From: UBA2773 sp964458715
GTDB taxonomy: Bacteria > Patescibacteriota > Minisyncoccia > Moranbacterales > DUUL01
DNA length: 64,000 bases
NCBI GenBank assembly: GCA_964458715.1
Contig: CAYWJP010000001.1
Span: forward strand, 17,032 to 81,031
Reading direction: 5' to 3'
Position 1 is the stretch's first letter. Each line of letters begins with the position of its first letter. Shown here one piece after another: positions 43,591 to 50,716 of this stretch. The notes under the pieces are model-generated. The model was not told where the DNA came from, searched no databases, and was given only the letters and a program-made list of their open reading frames with translations. A program made the translations under genes and the position numbers.

Positions 43591-43619
43591 TTTATTTAAT
43601 ATTCTTTTAATGTTATAAT
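43591..43619 (+). promoter_or_regulatory. possible promoter of the 43676 gene
   Basis: TTTATT (43591-43596), 17 nt and a perfect TATAAT (43614-43619), 57 nt before the start codon. The -35 is weak. Confidence 0.35.
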
Positions 43620-43675
43620 TATGGAAAGTATTTTTACTCTTAATTCTAATAACAAAAAATAAAACTGGAAATATT

Positions 43676-44281
43676 ATGTTCAGACGATTATACTCAGTTA
43701 AAATAAAAACTGGTGATTTATTAAAACACGAAACCAAAAGTCATGTTTTGTTTAAATTTTCTTTAGTCCTTTCTGTTTTTATTATTTACTTTTTGTTTAT
43801 AGCCAAAAAATATGGAGTTCAACAAGGATTCATGGTTTCTATCTTAACTTGGTCATTTTTTGTACTGTGCACTCCAGTAGCCGATGCTGGTTTTTTAATT
43901 GACTTCCCCTTACGTTTAATTACAAATTTAAAAATGCTTATAGCAGAAGGCTTAGTTTGGCTACTTGCTATCAGTCTTAATATTTACGTCTTTTTCTTCA
44001 ATCCTAATATTTACGAAAAAACAAAGTTGCTCAAACTTTTTAAGCATATCCTAGAAAATCCTCTTCCTTTTTGGAGTATTATTTTGATTTCTCTAATCGG
44101 AACTTTTGTCTCTATTAAATTTGGCGATGAACTTTTAGACAAAGTTCAACATAGAGAAAGAAAAATTTACCAAAAACACAAACTTAATCACCAATTGATT
44201 ACCATGATTTTTCTAATAGCAATCTCTCTGGTACTTTATGATTTTCTTCTAAAAAAACTTGGGATTAACTTACCGATTTAA
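43676..44281 (+). CDS. multi-span membrane protein, unknown function
   Basis: A 201-residue membrane protein with about five hydrophobic segments. The segment FFVLCTPVADAGFLIDFPLRLIT (about 61-84) is polar for a membrane span and may be a conserved functional loop. A basic region QHRERKIYQKHKLNHQ (about 159-174) precedes the last span. I do not recognise the family. It is alone on the plus strand, convergent with the DnaQ-like gene. Confidence 0.7.
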   Translation: MFRRLYSVKIKTGDLLKHETKSHVLFKFSLVLSVFIIYFLFIAKKYGVQQGFMVSILTWSFFVLCTPVADAGFLIDFPLRLITNLKMLIAEGLVWLLAISLNIYVFFFNPNIYEKTKLLKLFKHILENPLPFWSIILISLIGTFVSIKFGDELLDKVQHRERKIYQKHKLNHQLITMIFLIAISLVLYDFLLKKLGINLPI

Positions 44282-44337
44282 AAAACAAGATAATCACAAA
44301 TATTAAATTAATTTAAAAAACTTCTGAATCTGTATGT

Positions 44338-44399
44338 AATTTGAGGAAGATTCGATTCGCCGCGGCAAAGGAAAACCTGACAAAGAAGTGTGCCAAATT
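44338..44399 (+). repeat. structured intergenic element, copy 6 (degenerate, shortened)
   Basis: Short arms AATTTG/CAAATT (44338-44343, 44394-44399) enclose ATTCGATT (compare RTTCRAGG) and GACAAAGAAGTGTGCC (compare RACAAAGAAATNTRCC). The inner hairpin has been lost or replaced by a short GCCGCGGC palindrome (44359-44366). It lies 17 nt beyond the stop of the gene 44417-45160, in the same place and orientation as the other copies. Confidence 0.6.
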
Positions 44400-44416
44400 T
44401 GAAAGTTTTGCCAATC

Positions 44417-45160
44417 TTATTTTAAATAGTGTTTTAAGGTAAATATCCAATCCTCGTCCGTTCCCTCTTCCTCTTTTGTTTTTTTCAACCAATTTAAGTA
44501 CTGTCGATCTTTTTGCACAATATCCTCAACTCTCTCTCCAGTATATTTCCCAAAAGGAAATTTTTTAATTAGGACTGGATTAGATGAAATATCAATCATC
44601 CGACCGATGATTTCTTCTTCTGAGGCCTTTGGTGCTTTTTCTTTAGCAACCTTTAATAAATGATTAAAAATCGCTTCCAGGACTATCACATCGCCTTCAG
44701 CGCTATGAGGGGCGACTTCAACGTCAACTTCATAATAATATCGTAGAAATTGCAGATTATATTCAGGAATTTCTTGTTCAGAATCTAAATAACGAGCTAA
44801 TCGCAAAGTACAAATAGATTGAGAGGTTTTTAAATCCTCGTTGCTTAACATCGCAATATCAAATTTAGCATTGTGAGCCACTAAAATATTATCCGGCAAA
44901 ATCTTTTCCAAGTTTTTGGCAAATTTACTCCCTTGAAAAGCCTCCTCCTTCTCTACTGTTTTATTGGTAATATGAGTAATGCTCATCGCTTTGACAGAAA
45001 TAGGGATAGGTGGTTTGAAATTCTTGACTTCAATTTTTCCTTCATCCGCCGTAGCCTTGGCGAAAACGGATCTTTTTCTATAAGCCACTTGACAAAGCCG
45101 ATCTTTTTCCAAATCATTCCCCGTTGTTTCCGTATCTAAAAATATTAATTTCTTTTTCAT
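44417..45160 (-). CDS. DnaQ-like 3'-5' exonuclease with C-terminal DUF3820-like domain
   Basis: A 247-residue DEDDh exonuclease. Exo I is LIFLDTETTGND (Asp9, Glu11), Exo II HNAKFDIAML, and Exo III PHSAEGDVIVLEAIF with His and Asp. The C-terminal part FPFGKYTGERVEDIVQKDRQYLNWL matches the DUF3820 pattern. An in-frame insert, FAKATADEG (about 33-41), corresponds to a GC-rich palindromic DNA repeat and interrupts the region after motif I. It could proofread or degrade DNA; the exact role is unknown. Copy 6 of the structured element follows it. Confidence 0.88.
   Translation of the reverse strand: MKKKLIFLDTETTGNDLEKDRLCQVAYRKRSVFAKATADEGKIEVKNFKPPIPISVKAMSITHITNKTVEKEEAFQGSKFAKNLEKILPDNILVAHNAKFDIAMLSNEDLKTSQSICTLRLARYLDSEQEIPEYNLQFLRYYYEVDVEVAPHSAEGDVIVLEAIFNHLLKVAKEKAPKASEEEIIGRMIDISSNPVLIKKFPFGKYTGERVEDIVQKDRQYLNWLKKTKEEEGTDEDWIFTLKHYLK
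45046..45072 (-). repeat. in-frame palindromic repeat encoding FAKATADEG
   Basis: On the minus strand TCCGTTTTCGCCAAGG followed by CTACGGCGGA (TCCG/CGGA and CGCC/GGCG complementary) is GC-rich in an AT-rich gene and adds about ten residues. I recall the same peptide in many unrelated Parcubacteria proteins. It looks like a coding insertion of the dispersed GC palindrome family. Confidence 0.6.
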
Positions 45161-45165
45161 TTTAT

Positions 45166-45600
45166 TTAATTATTATTTAAAAATTTTTCATCAAAAGGAT
45201 TAAAATTTTGTTTATTCAAATTTTGTTGAGGGATAAAAAGCGGACTTGGTTGTTTGCTATATTCAAACCACTCCCACTTCTCACATTTATCTGGCTCCAT
45301 GAGCTGCGATTCTCCGGAAACATAATCAGCCAGCATTATTATCGTAATATAATGCTTATTTTCTTTAACAAAAAAATCATTAGTAGCCGTAGCAAATCTT
45401 AAATTTTTAATTTCCAAACCGGTTTCTTCTATCGTTTCTCGTCTAGCACACTCCTCCCAAGTTTCGTTAAAATCTAAATGACCACCGGGAAAACACCAAC
45501 TCCCCTCACCATGAGAATTTTTTCTTTTCCCAAATAAAACTTTATTGTCTCTTAAGATGCAAACTCCCAATCCAATCTTTGGTCTTTCTTTTTCACTCAT
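45166..45600 (-). CDS. Nudix hydrolase, NUDT15/MutT-like
   Basis: A 144-residue Nudix protein. The Nudix box GGHLDFNETWEECARRETIEETGLEI (about 38-63) is intact, preceded by GVCILRDNKVLFGKRKNSHGEGSWCFPGG, which resembles the NUDT15/dihydroneopterin-triphosphatase type. It is likely to act on (deoxy)nucleoside triphosphates or analogues. It lies 5 nt upstream of the exonuclease gene, so the two are probably co-transcribed. Confidence 0.9.
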   Translation of the reverse strand: MSEKERPKIGLGVCILRDNKVLFGKRKNSHGEGSWCFPGGHLDFNETWEECARRETIEETGLEIKNLRFATATNDFFVKENKHYITIIMLADYVSGESQLMEPDKCEKWEWFEYSKQPSPLFIPQQNLNKQNFNPFDEKFLNNN

Positions 45601-45683
45601 AAATTAGGAAAATTAGAATTATTTAAAATAGAACCCACTTTTAAAAACTTTATGAACTTTTGACTTTAAAAACTCACTGCTTC

Positions 45684-45712
45684 TTGCTTAAATCTTAAAA
45701 TTATTGTATCAT
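45684..45712 (+). promoter_or_regulatory. promoter of the HI0933-like gene
   Basis: TTGCTT (45684-45689), 17 nt and TATCAT (45707-45712). The expected transcript start near 45719 excludes a start codon at 45704 and supports the ATG at 45743. Confidence 0.5.
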
Positions 45713-45742
45713 ACATGGAATTGTTATCAAATAATCTTTTTT

Positions 45743-47032
45743 ATGAATAAAGGTAAGGAGCAACATTCTTTTGATATCGCCATTATCGGTGGAGGCGCTG
45801 CTGGTATGATGACGGCTTTTTGGGCCTCTGAACAAGGAGCTCAAGTTGTCTTGCTTGACAAGAATGAAGAACTTGGTCAAAAAGTTGCCATGACCGGCAA
45901 AGGTCGTTGCAATATCACTCAAGAAAATTTTACCAAAGAAACGCTAATTGATGCTCTTGGGAAAAAAGGACGATTTTTATTTTCAGCTTTTCATAAATTT
46001 AATGTTGAAAAAACTAAAGAATTTTTTGAAAAATCTGGGATAGCTTTAAAAACCGAACGAGGTGGCCGAGTCTTCCCTCAATCTGATAGTGCCGAAGAAG
46101 TTATTTCCGTTTTAAAAAGAAAACTTATCCAAAACGGAGTAGTTTTGATGAGGAAAACTAAACCTCTATCTTTTGAAACTAAAGGCAACGTTATTAAAAA
46201 AATTATTACTAGAAAAAGGGAAATAACTGCCAATCAATTCATTTTTTGCACTGGAGGAAAATCTTATCCGACCACTGGCTCCACTGGCAATGGTTATCAA
46301 TGGGCTAAAAACTTTGGTCATAAAATCGTAAAACCTATTCCTGCTCTAACCCCAATAAAAACTATCAATAAATGGGCCCGGCAACTTCAAGGAGTTTCTT
46401 TAAAAAATGTTAAATTGAGTGTTTTTCAAAATAACAAAAAACAGACAGAGCGTTTTGGCGAAATGCTATTCACTCATTTTGGCCTTAGCGGTCCAATCAT
46501 TTTAGATGTTAGCAAGGAAGTTGGAACACTATTGAAAAAAGGCCGAGTAAAAATTTCTATCGATTTGAAACCGGCTTTGGAATTGAAAGAATTAGACCAA
46601 CGAGTTCAAAAAGATTTTCAAAAATACCAAGGTCGAAAATTTATTAATGCCTTGGATGATTTACTTCCCCAAAAAATGATTTCAACTATGATTGAAATTT
46701 CTAAAATTGATCCTGAAAAAAAAGTTGGGGAAATTTCCAAAGAAGATCGTAAACGATTTGTTTCTTTACTGAAAAATATAGTTTTAAACGTTGATGATTT
46801 AGTAGGTTTTGATAATGCTATCATCACTTCTGGTGGAATTGAACTAGGCGAAGTTGATCAAAAAACCATGAAATCAAAACTGATTAATAATCTCTATTTC
46901 GCTGGAGAAATTTTGGACTTAGACGGTCCTTCTGGTGGTTACAATCTTCAAATTTGCTGGACTACTGGATATACTGCCGGAAATAGCGCCGCCGAAACTA
47001 TTAACGACATTAAATACAATACAGAAAAATAA
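45743..47032 (+). CDS. HI0933-family flavoprotein (NAD(P)/FAD-dependent oxidoreductase)
   Basis: A flavoprotein of 429 residues from ATG 45743 (MNKGKEQHSFDIAIIGGG); a TTG at 45704 would precede the transcript start. The FAD-binding loop IAIIGGGAAGMMTAFWA is followed by the family block LLDKNEELGQKVAMTGKGRCNITQ; TGGKSYPTTGSTGNGYQWA and the C-terminal FAGEILDLDGPSGGYNLQICWTTGYTAG are also typical of the HI0933/YhiN family. The cellular substrate of this family is not well established. It is one of few sizeable plus-strand genes here. Confidence 0.93.
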   Translation: MNKGKEQHSFDIAIIGGGAAGMMTAFWASEQGAQVVLLDKNEELGQKVAMTGKGRCNITQENFTKETLIDALGKKGRFLFSAFHKFNVEKTKEFFEKSGIALKTERGGRVFPQSDSAEEVISVLKRKLIQNGVVLMRKTKPLSFETKGNVIKKIITRKREITANQFIFCTGGKSYPTTGSTGNGYQWAKNFGHKIVKPIPALTPIKTINKWARQLQGVSLKNVKLSVFQNNKKQTERFGEMLFTHFGLSGPIILDVSKEVGTLLKKGRVKISIDLKPALELKELDQRVQKDFQKYQGRKFINALDDLLPQKMISTMIEISKIDPEKKVGEISKEDRKRFVSLLKNIVLNVDDLVGFDNAIITSGGIELGEVDQKTMKSKLINNLYFAGEILDLDGPSGGYNLQICWTTGYTAGNSAAETINDIKYNTEK

Positions 47033-47049
47033 TAAATAAGAAGCATAAT

Positions 47050-47086
47050 AAAAAGGCTTTCGAATATTTAAAACGAAAGCCTTTTT
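47050..47086. terminator. bidirectional terminator
   Basis: AAAAAGGCTTTCG / CGAAAGCCTTTTT is a perfect 13-bp inverted repeat between convergent genes (stops at 47032 and 47120). Confidence 0.92.
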
Positions 47087-47119
47087 GAATTCAGCATTAA
47101 TCACAGCTTGACTCCTTTA

Positions 47120-47662
47120 TCAAGATAAAGTTTTTAAACAAAGGGCTGCTATCAGCCCATGTTTATTGCAATAATCCGAGCCAGGAACTAAGATTATTGC
47201 CAAGTTAAAATCTTCGACATAGATAATCATCATCTCCCGGATATGATTATTTATATTATAGACAACTTTCAAAATTTTTGCCTCATGAGAACTCTTCTCT
47301 AAATAAGCAACAGCTATTTTCCCTGACCGCAAAGGAACGTAGCCCTCAAAATAACTGCTATTCTGAAAGTCTCTCAACCAATTATCGATATCAGTAAGAC
47401 TGTTAACTTCAATTGACTCCCTCTTTCCAGCATATCCGCCTGGCATCAAGAATGAGTGACCGGTTAAGGTTTTCATTCTAGATGTATTACCAAGAGCCAA
47501 TATTTTTTCAGCCTTTTTAAAATCACCGCCAGAGATGATGTCCGAAACGTCACTATCAGTAGGTATTTCTTTAACAGTTTTGAAACTTTTACATCCGCTT
47601 AGAAAAAAAATACCGACAATTATCATAAACAACGAGATAACGAAAAAAATTGTTTTTTTCAT
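47120..47662 (-). CDS. lipoprotein of unknown function
   Basis: A 180-residue lipoprotein: signal peptide MKKTIFFVISLFMIIVGIFFLSGC with lipobox LSGC (Cys24). The mature part begins KSFKTVKEIPTDSDVSDI and is soluble with several strand-like segments (IAVAYLEKSSHEAKILKVVY, MMIIYVEDFNLAIILVPGSDYC). No domain is recognised. It has a strong ribosome site (GGGAGG), a near-consensus promoter and a terminator, as in the orphan cassette class. Lnt (61363) in this window could acylate it. Confidence 0.75.
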   Translation of the reverse strand: MKKTIFFVISLFMIIVGIFFLSGCKSFKTVKEIPTDSDVSDIISGGDFKKAEKILALGNTSRMKTLTGHSFLMPGGYAGKRESIEVNSLTDIDNWLRDFQNSSYFEGYVPLRSGKIAVAYLEKSSHEAKILKVVYNINNHIREMMIIYVEDFNLAIILVPGSDYCNKHGLIAALCLKTLS

Positions 47663-47715
47663 AGTTTCTTCCTCCCTTTTTTTATTATAAATTTCAAGTT
47701 GCTAATAAGTTTTCT

Positions 47716-47744
47716 AGTATACACTATTAAGATAGAAATGTCAA
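47716..47744 (-). promoter_or_regulatory. promoter of the lipoprotein gene
   Basis: On the minus strand TTGACA (47739-47744), a 17-nt spacer and TATACT (47716-47721), about 54 nt upstream of the start codon. Confidence 0.65.
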
Positions 47745-47763
47745 TATCTATATCGTCTTTAAA

Positions 47764-48336
47764 TCAAATTTTACAAACTTTATATTCGCATTCTTTTAAT
47801 AGAACTAATTCTCGATTTTTATCATTTCTTAATTTTTCGAAAATTTCTGCAGGAACAGGACTATAAATTTCTGACTGATAATGAGTTATTAAATTAATTG
47901 AAATAATTTTCAGCCCTTTAATTATTTCATTATAATCTTGATCATAAAAGTTTTCTACCAAAAAAAGAGCTCCCGCTGAAGAACCCGAAATGGTTTTTCT
48001 GTCTAGATTATTTTTAAATTCTGGATATTTTCTTAAAGCTTCTAATATTTTTAAGGTATCTCCTCCTCGAAAATGAACTGCATTTGCCCATTTCAATTGC
48101 TCCATAAATTTATCCTTGTCGGCTAATTGAAATTCCAAATCATCTCGCTCTAAATTATCCACAAAATTTTTCTGCGCCCATTTATGTTCTTCTTCCCAAC
48201 GCTCCTCATCAATAGAAAAAAGACAAATCAAAATTTTTGGGGGTTTTGGTAAATCTCTGGCAACCTCTTGATGAAATTTTTTATTACTTTCATTTTGCAC
48301 ACTCGTCATTCCTCCATGTAATATAAATTTGGTCAT
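47764..48336 (-). CDS. peptidase S51 (PepE/cyanophycinase)-like protein
   Basis: A 190-residue protein with the class I glutamine-amidotransferase-like fold of peptidase family S51. It starts TKFILHGGMTS, has AVHFRGGDTLKIL (about 106-118; GGD/GGN motif) and the nucleophile elbow TISGSSAGALFLVE (Ser in GSSAG). Family members are Asp-specific dipeptidases or cyanophycinases. The 5-nt gap with the upstream gene suggests one transcript. Confidence 0.8.
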   Translation of the reverse strand: MTKFILHGGMTSVQNESNKKFHQEVARDLPKPPKILICLFSIDEERWEEEHKWAQKNFVDNLERDDLEFQLADKDKFMEQLKWANAVHFRGGDTLKILEALRKYPEFKNNLDRKTISGSSAGALFLVENFYDQDYNEIIKGLKIISINLITHYQSEIYSPVPAEIFEKLRNDKNRELVLLKECEYKVCKI

Positions 48337-48341
48337 AAAAA

Positions 48342-48653
48342 CTAAATTACTTTTTTAATTCCCTTCAACCCTAAAATTAATAAAATTAAAATTAAAATTT
48401 TTAAAAAATAGTGACCATCAAAATCAATAAAATCTCTAGTCATTGGAGTTAAATTTCCGACAATTAAATGAATTCCAATTCCAATCGGAAAAGTTAAAAA
48501 TAACCAATTTATTTTGGGTATGTCGATTCCAATTTTAACAAAACCTTTCGATAACCACGGTGCTAATAAATACATCCCCAAAAATGCCGCCCCAAAATCA
48601 AAAATCGCATATCCATCCAAACGAAATTGTCTCAAAAATTCTATCGGAATCAT
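48342..48653 (-). CDS. small membrane protein, unknown function
   Basis: A 103-residue membrane protein with about three spans (15-32, 48-64, 83-99). Polar loops carry DGYAIFDFG and NLTPMTRDFIDFDGHYFLK. Nothing known. It is the first gene of a two-gene unit with the S51 peptidase-like gene. Confidence 0.65.
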   Translation of the reverse strand: MIPIEFLRQFRLDGYAIFDFGAAFLGMYLLAPWLSKGFVKIGIDIPKINWLFLTFPIGIGIHLIVGNLTPMTRDFIDFDGHYFLKILILILLILGLKGIKKVI

Positions 48654-48741
48654 ATAGTTATATTTTATGACAAAAGAATTTATTTTAATTAAGACTAGTT
48701 CCTATTATTATAACATTAAATATTTAATCTATTCAATTTTC

Positions 48742-48770
48742 TTTACAATCAAGAGAAAAGGCGCTATCTT
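48742..48770 (+). promoter_or_regulatory. promoter of tRNA-Ser
   Basis: TTTACA (48742-48747), 17 nt and TATCTT (48765-48770), with 9 nt to the first base of the mature tRNA. Confidence 0.65.
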
Positions 48771-48779
48771 TTTACTTAT

Positions 48780-48866
<87 letters not shown>

Positions 48867-48871
48867 AATGC

Positions 48872-48915
48872 TTTCTTAAATAAAACGCCGCTTGTTGATT
48901 GCAACCAAGCGGCGT
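48872..48915 (-). terminator. terminator of the candidate small RNA
   Basis: Perfect 10-bp stem ACGCCGCTTG (48885-48894) / CAAGCGGCGT (48906-48915); on the minus strand it is followed by TTTATTTAAG. It could also form in the plus-strand tRNA transcript, but it has no T-run there. Confidence 0.8.
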
Positions 48916-49022
48916 AGAAGTTGGTGCGTTTCAGGACCGTGATAGTTACGGCCGCCGTTCAATGTCTTAAAGACAAAGCCGGGCCGGTGAAAAATGCTCA
49001 CCTATTTCGTCACCAAGTTTCA
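48872..49022 (-). ncRNA. candidate small RNA carrying a 23S rRNA helix-69 mimic
   Basis: On the minus strand a promoter (49029-49057) is followed by about 105 nt that fold within closing helix TTGGTG/CACCAA (49016-49011 with 48926-48921), a hairpin GGTGA/TCACC, a small hairpin GTCTT/AAGAC and the hairpin GGCCGTAACTATCACGG, ending in a strong terminator stem ACGCCGCTTG/CAAGCGGCGT with TTTTATTT. Positions 48959-48933 match the universal 23S helix 69 region (AACGGCGGCCGTAACTAT...ACGGTCCT) at 26 of 27 nt (from memory of E. coli 23S). There is no ORF. I do not know this RNA. It is not an rRNA fragment, because flanks differ and it has its own signals. Confidence 0.6.
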
Positions 49023-49028
49023 TTTATT

Positions 49029-49057
49029 ATGCTAATAAGAAAATAAATGGAAGTCAA
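49029..49057 (-). promoter_or_regulatory. promoter of the candidate small RNA
   Basis: On the minus strand TTGACT (49052-49057), 17 nt and TAGCAT (49029-49034), about 7 nt before the closing helix of the RNA. Confidence 0.5.
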
Positions 49058-49107
49058 TAAAGAATGTTAAATTTTATCAAATATAAAAGTTTCAAAGCTA
49101 TCCCACA

Positions 49108-49116
49108 CTCTCCGCA
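49108..49116 (+). repeat. duplicate of the tRNA-Ser 3' end (short)
   Basis: CTCTCCGCA here repeats the acceptor end of tRNA-Ser (48859-48867) in direct orientation and is followed by a terminator, so the 240 bp carrying the small RNA appear inserted between tRNA and terminator. At 9 nt it could be chance. Confidence 0.35.
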
Positions 49117-49118
49117 CA

Positions 49119-49155
49119 TCAAAACCAAAACAGGCTCAATGCCTGTTTTTGTTTT
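49119..49155 (+). terminator. terminator (likely original end of tRNA-Ser transcript)
   Basis: AAAACAGGC-TCAAT-GCCTGTTTTTGTTTT, with outer pairing CAAAACC/GGTTTTG-like, gives a strong plus-strand terminator. Confidence 0.8.
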
Positions 49156-49176
49156 GGTTGATGAAAAGGGATGAGA

Positions 49177-49259
49177 CCTGCCTGCCGGCAGACAGGAGTT
49201 TCACCCAAAGGGCACGACAATGCTCGCAAACGAAGCATCGGGTGAATCCCCCTATCTCC
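49177..49259. repeat. GC palindrome and tRNA-Ser fragment cluster
   Basis: CCTGCCTGCCGGCAGACAGG (49177-49196) is a near-palindrome. TTCACCC (49200-49206) and GGGTGAA (49240-49246) form an outer stem around ATGCT/AGCAT. GAATCCCCCTATCTCC (49244-49259) matches the T-arm/acceptor end of tRNA-Ser at 48849-48864 in 15 of 16 nt. No gene is supported in 49117-49394. Confidence 0.5.
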
Positions 49260-49280
49260 ACGGATATCAAAAAGGTATTT

Positions 49281-49308
49281 GCCCATCTCGCGTCGCTTGC
49301 CGAGGCGG
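49281..49308. repeat. GC-rich repeat, inverted copy of 26520-26549
   Basis: GCCCATCTCG ... GCTTGCCGAGGCGG is the reverse complement of the arms of the block at 26520-26549, with a different middle. Confidence 0.65.
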
Positions 49309-49394
49309 AAAATATCTCTTCATTCTATTTTGCATCAAAAACACCCTTTCGGATGTTTTTATTATTTATTATTAATTGATCATTACCAATTGGA

Positions 49395-50687
49395 CTACTC
49401 CGTTCCCCAAATCAAACATCCTTTTTTCTTGTAATTCTTATTAAAAGTTTTTAGTTTAATTACAAAATCTTCTTGGCGTAAAGTGGCTAATCCCAAAGCT
49501 TCTTGCAGACTCTCTACTTCCACTTTACGAATTTTAGAGCTACTAGCGGTTCCTCTCATTTTTAAAATAGCGCGAGTAAATTTTCCAATTCTTTTCATAG
49601 GACGATCATTAAAAGAGGATTCTTCAGTTTTTTTAATAATTTTATCAGCAGTTTCAATTACCCTGATTGGAAAAGCTCCGACAGTGGTTTCTGCGCTAAA
49701 CATGATAGCATCTGCACCGTCAACTACGGCATTAGTAACATCAGAAATTTCCGCCCTGGTTGGACGAGCTTTCTCTTCCATTGAGGCCATCATTTGAGTA
49801 GCCACGATCACTGGCTTACGAGCTTTAATACATTTCTCAATAATCATTTTTTGAGTTATAATCACATCCTCTTGAGGCAACTCAATCGCTAAATCACCCC
49901 TGGCCACCATAATTGCATCTGATTCCTCAATAATTCCATCAATATTCCGGACAGCCTCTTTCTTCTCAATTTTTGAAATTATCCAAGGATAAGGCAAATC
50001 AGAATTTTTCTTAGATCGATGAATATTTTTAGAACGATAAAGTTTTTTTTCTTTTTGCAAAATTTGATTAATAATTTTTCTTAAATTTATCAATTGGCGT
50101 TGACTAGCCACAAAAGAAACTGCTAAAAAATCAACACCCATCGGGATAACAAATTCTAAATCTTGAAAATCTTTTTCAGTCAGAAATCCCATGTGAGAAG
50201 AAATACTAGGAATATTAACTCCTTTATTTTCTTTGACTACCCCATCAAAAATTACTTTAGCGATACAAGCATCTTTCTTTAATTTTGTCACTTGCAGTTC
50301 GATAAAACCATCTTCGATAAAAATTTTATCCCCAACTTTTATAAAATTATGAAATCCCAACCAATCCAAAGTAATTTCTTTTTTCTGTCCATAGGTCGCC
50401 TGACAATGTTCATCGGCCACCAAAACTAGCTCGTCTTTTTTAATTTTAATATTTTTGGTGTTGACAATTCTAATTCTTGGTCCCTGAACATCAGCCATTA
50501 TACCAACTCTTTTTTTAGAAATTTCCGAAGCCTTTCTAATTTTTTTAATGGCATTTTGATGCCAACGATGATCACCATGCGAAAAATTTAATCGACAAAC
50601 ATCCAATCCAGCTTTCATCATAGCACTTAAAACTTCGATTTTTTCTGAAGTCGGTCCAATCGTAGCAATAATTTTAGTCCTCCTCAT
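49395..50687 (-). CDS. pyk: pyruvate kinase
   Basis: A 430-residue pyruvate kinase converting PEP and ADP to pyruvate and ATP. It has RRTKIIATIGPTSE (2-15), LDVCRLNFSHGDHRWH (28-43), the DVQGPRIRI strand, GVDFLAVSFVASQRQL, the metal-binding IMVARGDLAIELPQEDV and the PVIVATQMMASM and RPTRAEISDVTNAVVDGADAIMFSAETTVG blocks. The B domain is present; the C-terminal regulatory domain is truncated (typical enzymes have 470-590 residues), so allosteric control may be reduced. It supplies pyruvate for the POR at 36-40 kb. Confidence 0.96.
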   Translation of the reverse strand: MRRTKIIATIGPTSEKIEVLSAMMKAGLDVCRLNFSHGDHRWHQNAIKKIRKASEISKKRVGIMADVQGPRIRIVNTKNIKIKKDELVLVADEHCQATYGQKKEITLDWLGFHNFIKVGDKIFIEDGFIELQVTKLKKDACIAKVIFDGVVKENKGVNIPSISSHMGFLTEKDFQDLEFVIPMGVDFLAVSFVASQRQLINLRKIINQILQKEKKLYRSKNIHRSKKNSDLPYPWIISKIEKKEAVRNIDGIIEESDAIMVARGDLAIELPQEDVIITQKMIIEKCIKARKPVIVATQMMASMEEKARPTRAEISDVTNAVVDGADAIMFSAETTVGAFPIRVIETADKIIKKTEESSFNDRPMKRIGKFTRAILKMRGTASSSKIRKVEVESLQEALGLATLRQEDFVIKLKTFNKNYKKKGCLIWGTE

Positions 50688-50716
50688 ATATTCTTTTTTT
50701 TATTTTTATTTTTTCA

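Noticed and set aside
48933..48959. 23S rRNA pseudogene fragment as an explanation of the helix 69 match
   Set aside because: Sequence outside the 27 nt does not follow 23S rRNA, closing helices and terminator are specific to this locus, and a promoter precedes it; an exapted origin from rRNA remains possible.
49149..49379. 76-codon open frame after tRNA-Ser
   Set aside because: It is composed of palindromes, a tRNA fragment and a GC repeat, with no ribosome site; composition does not look coding.
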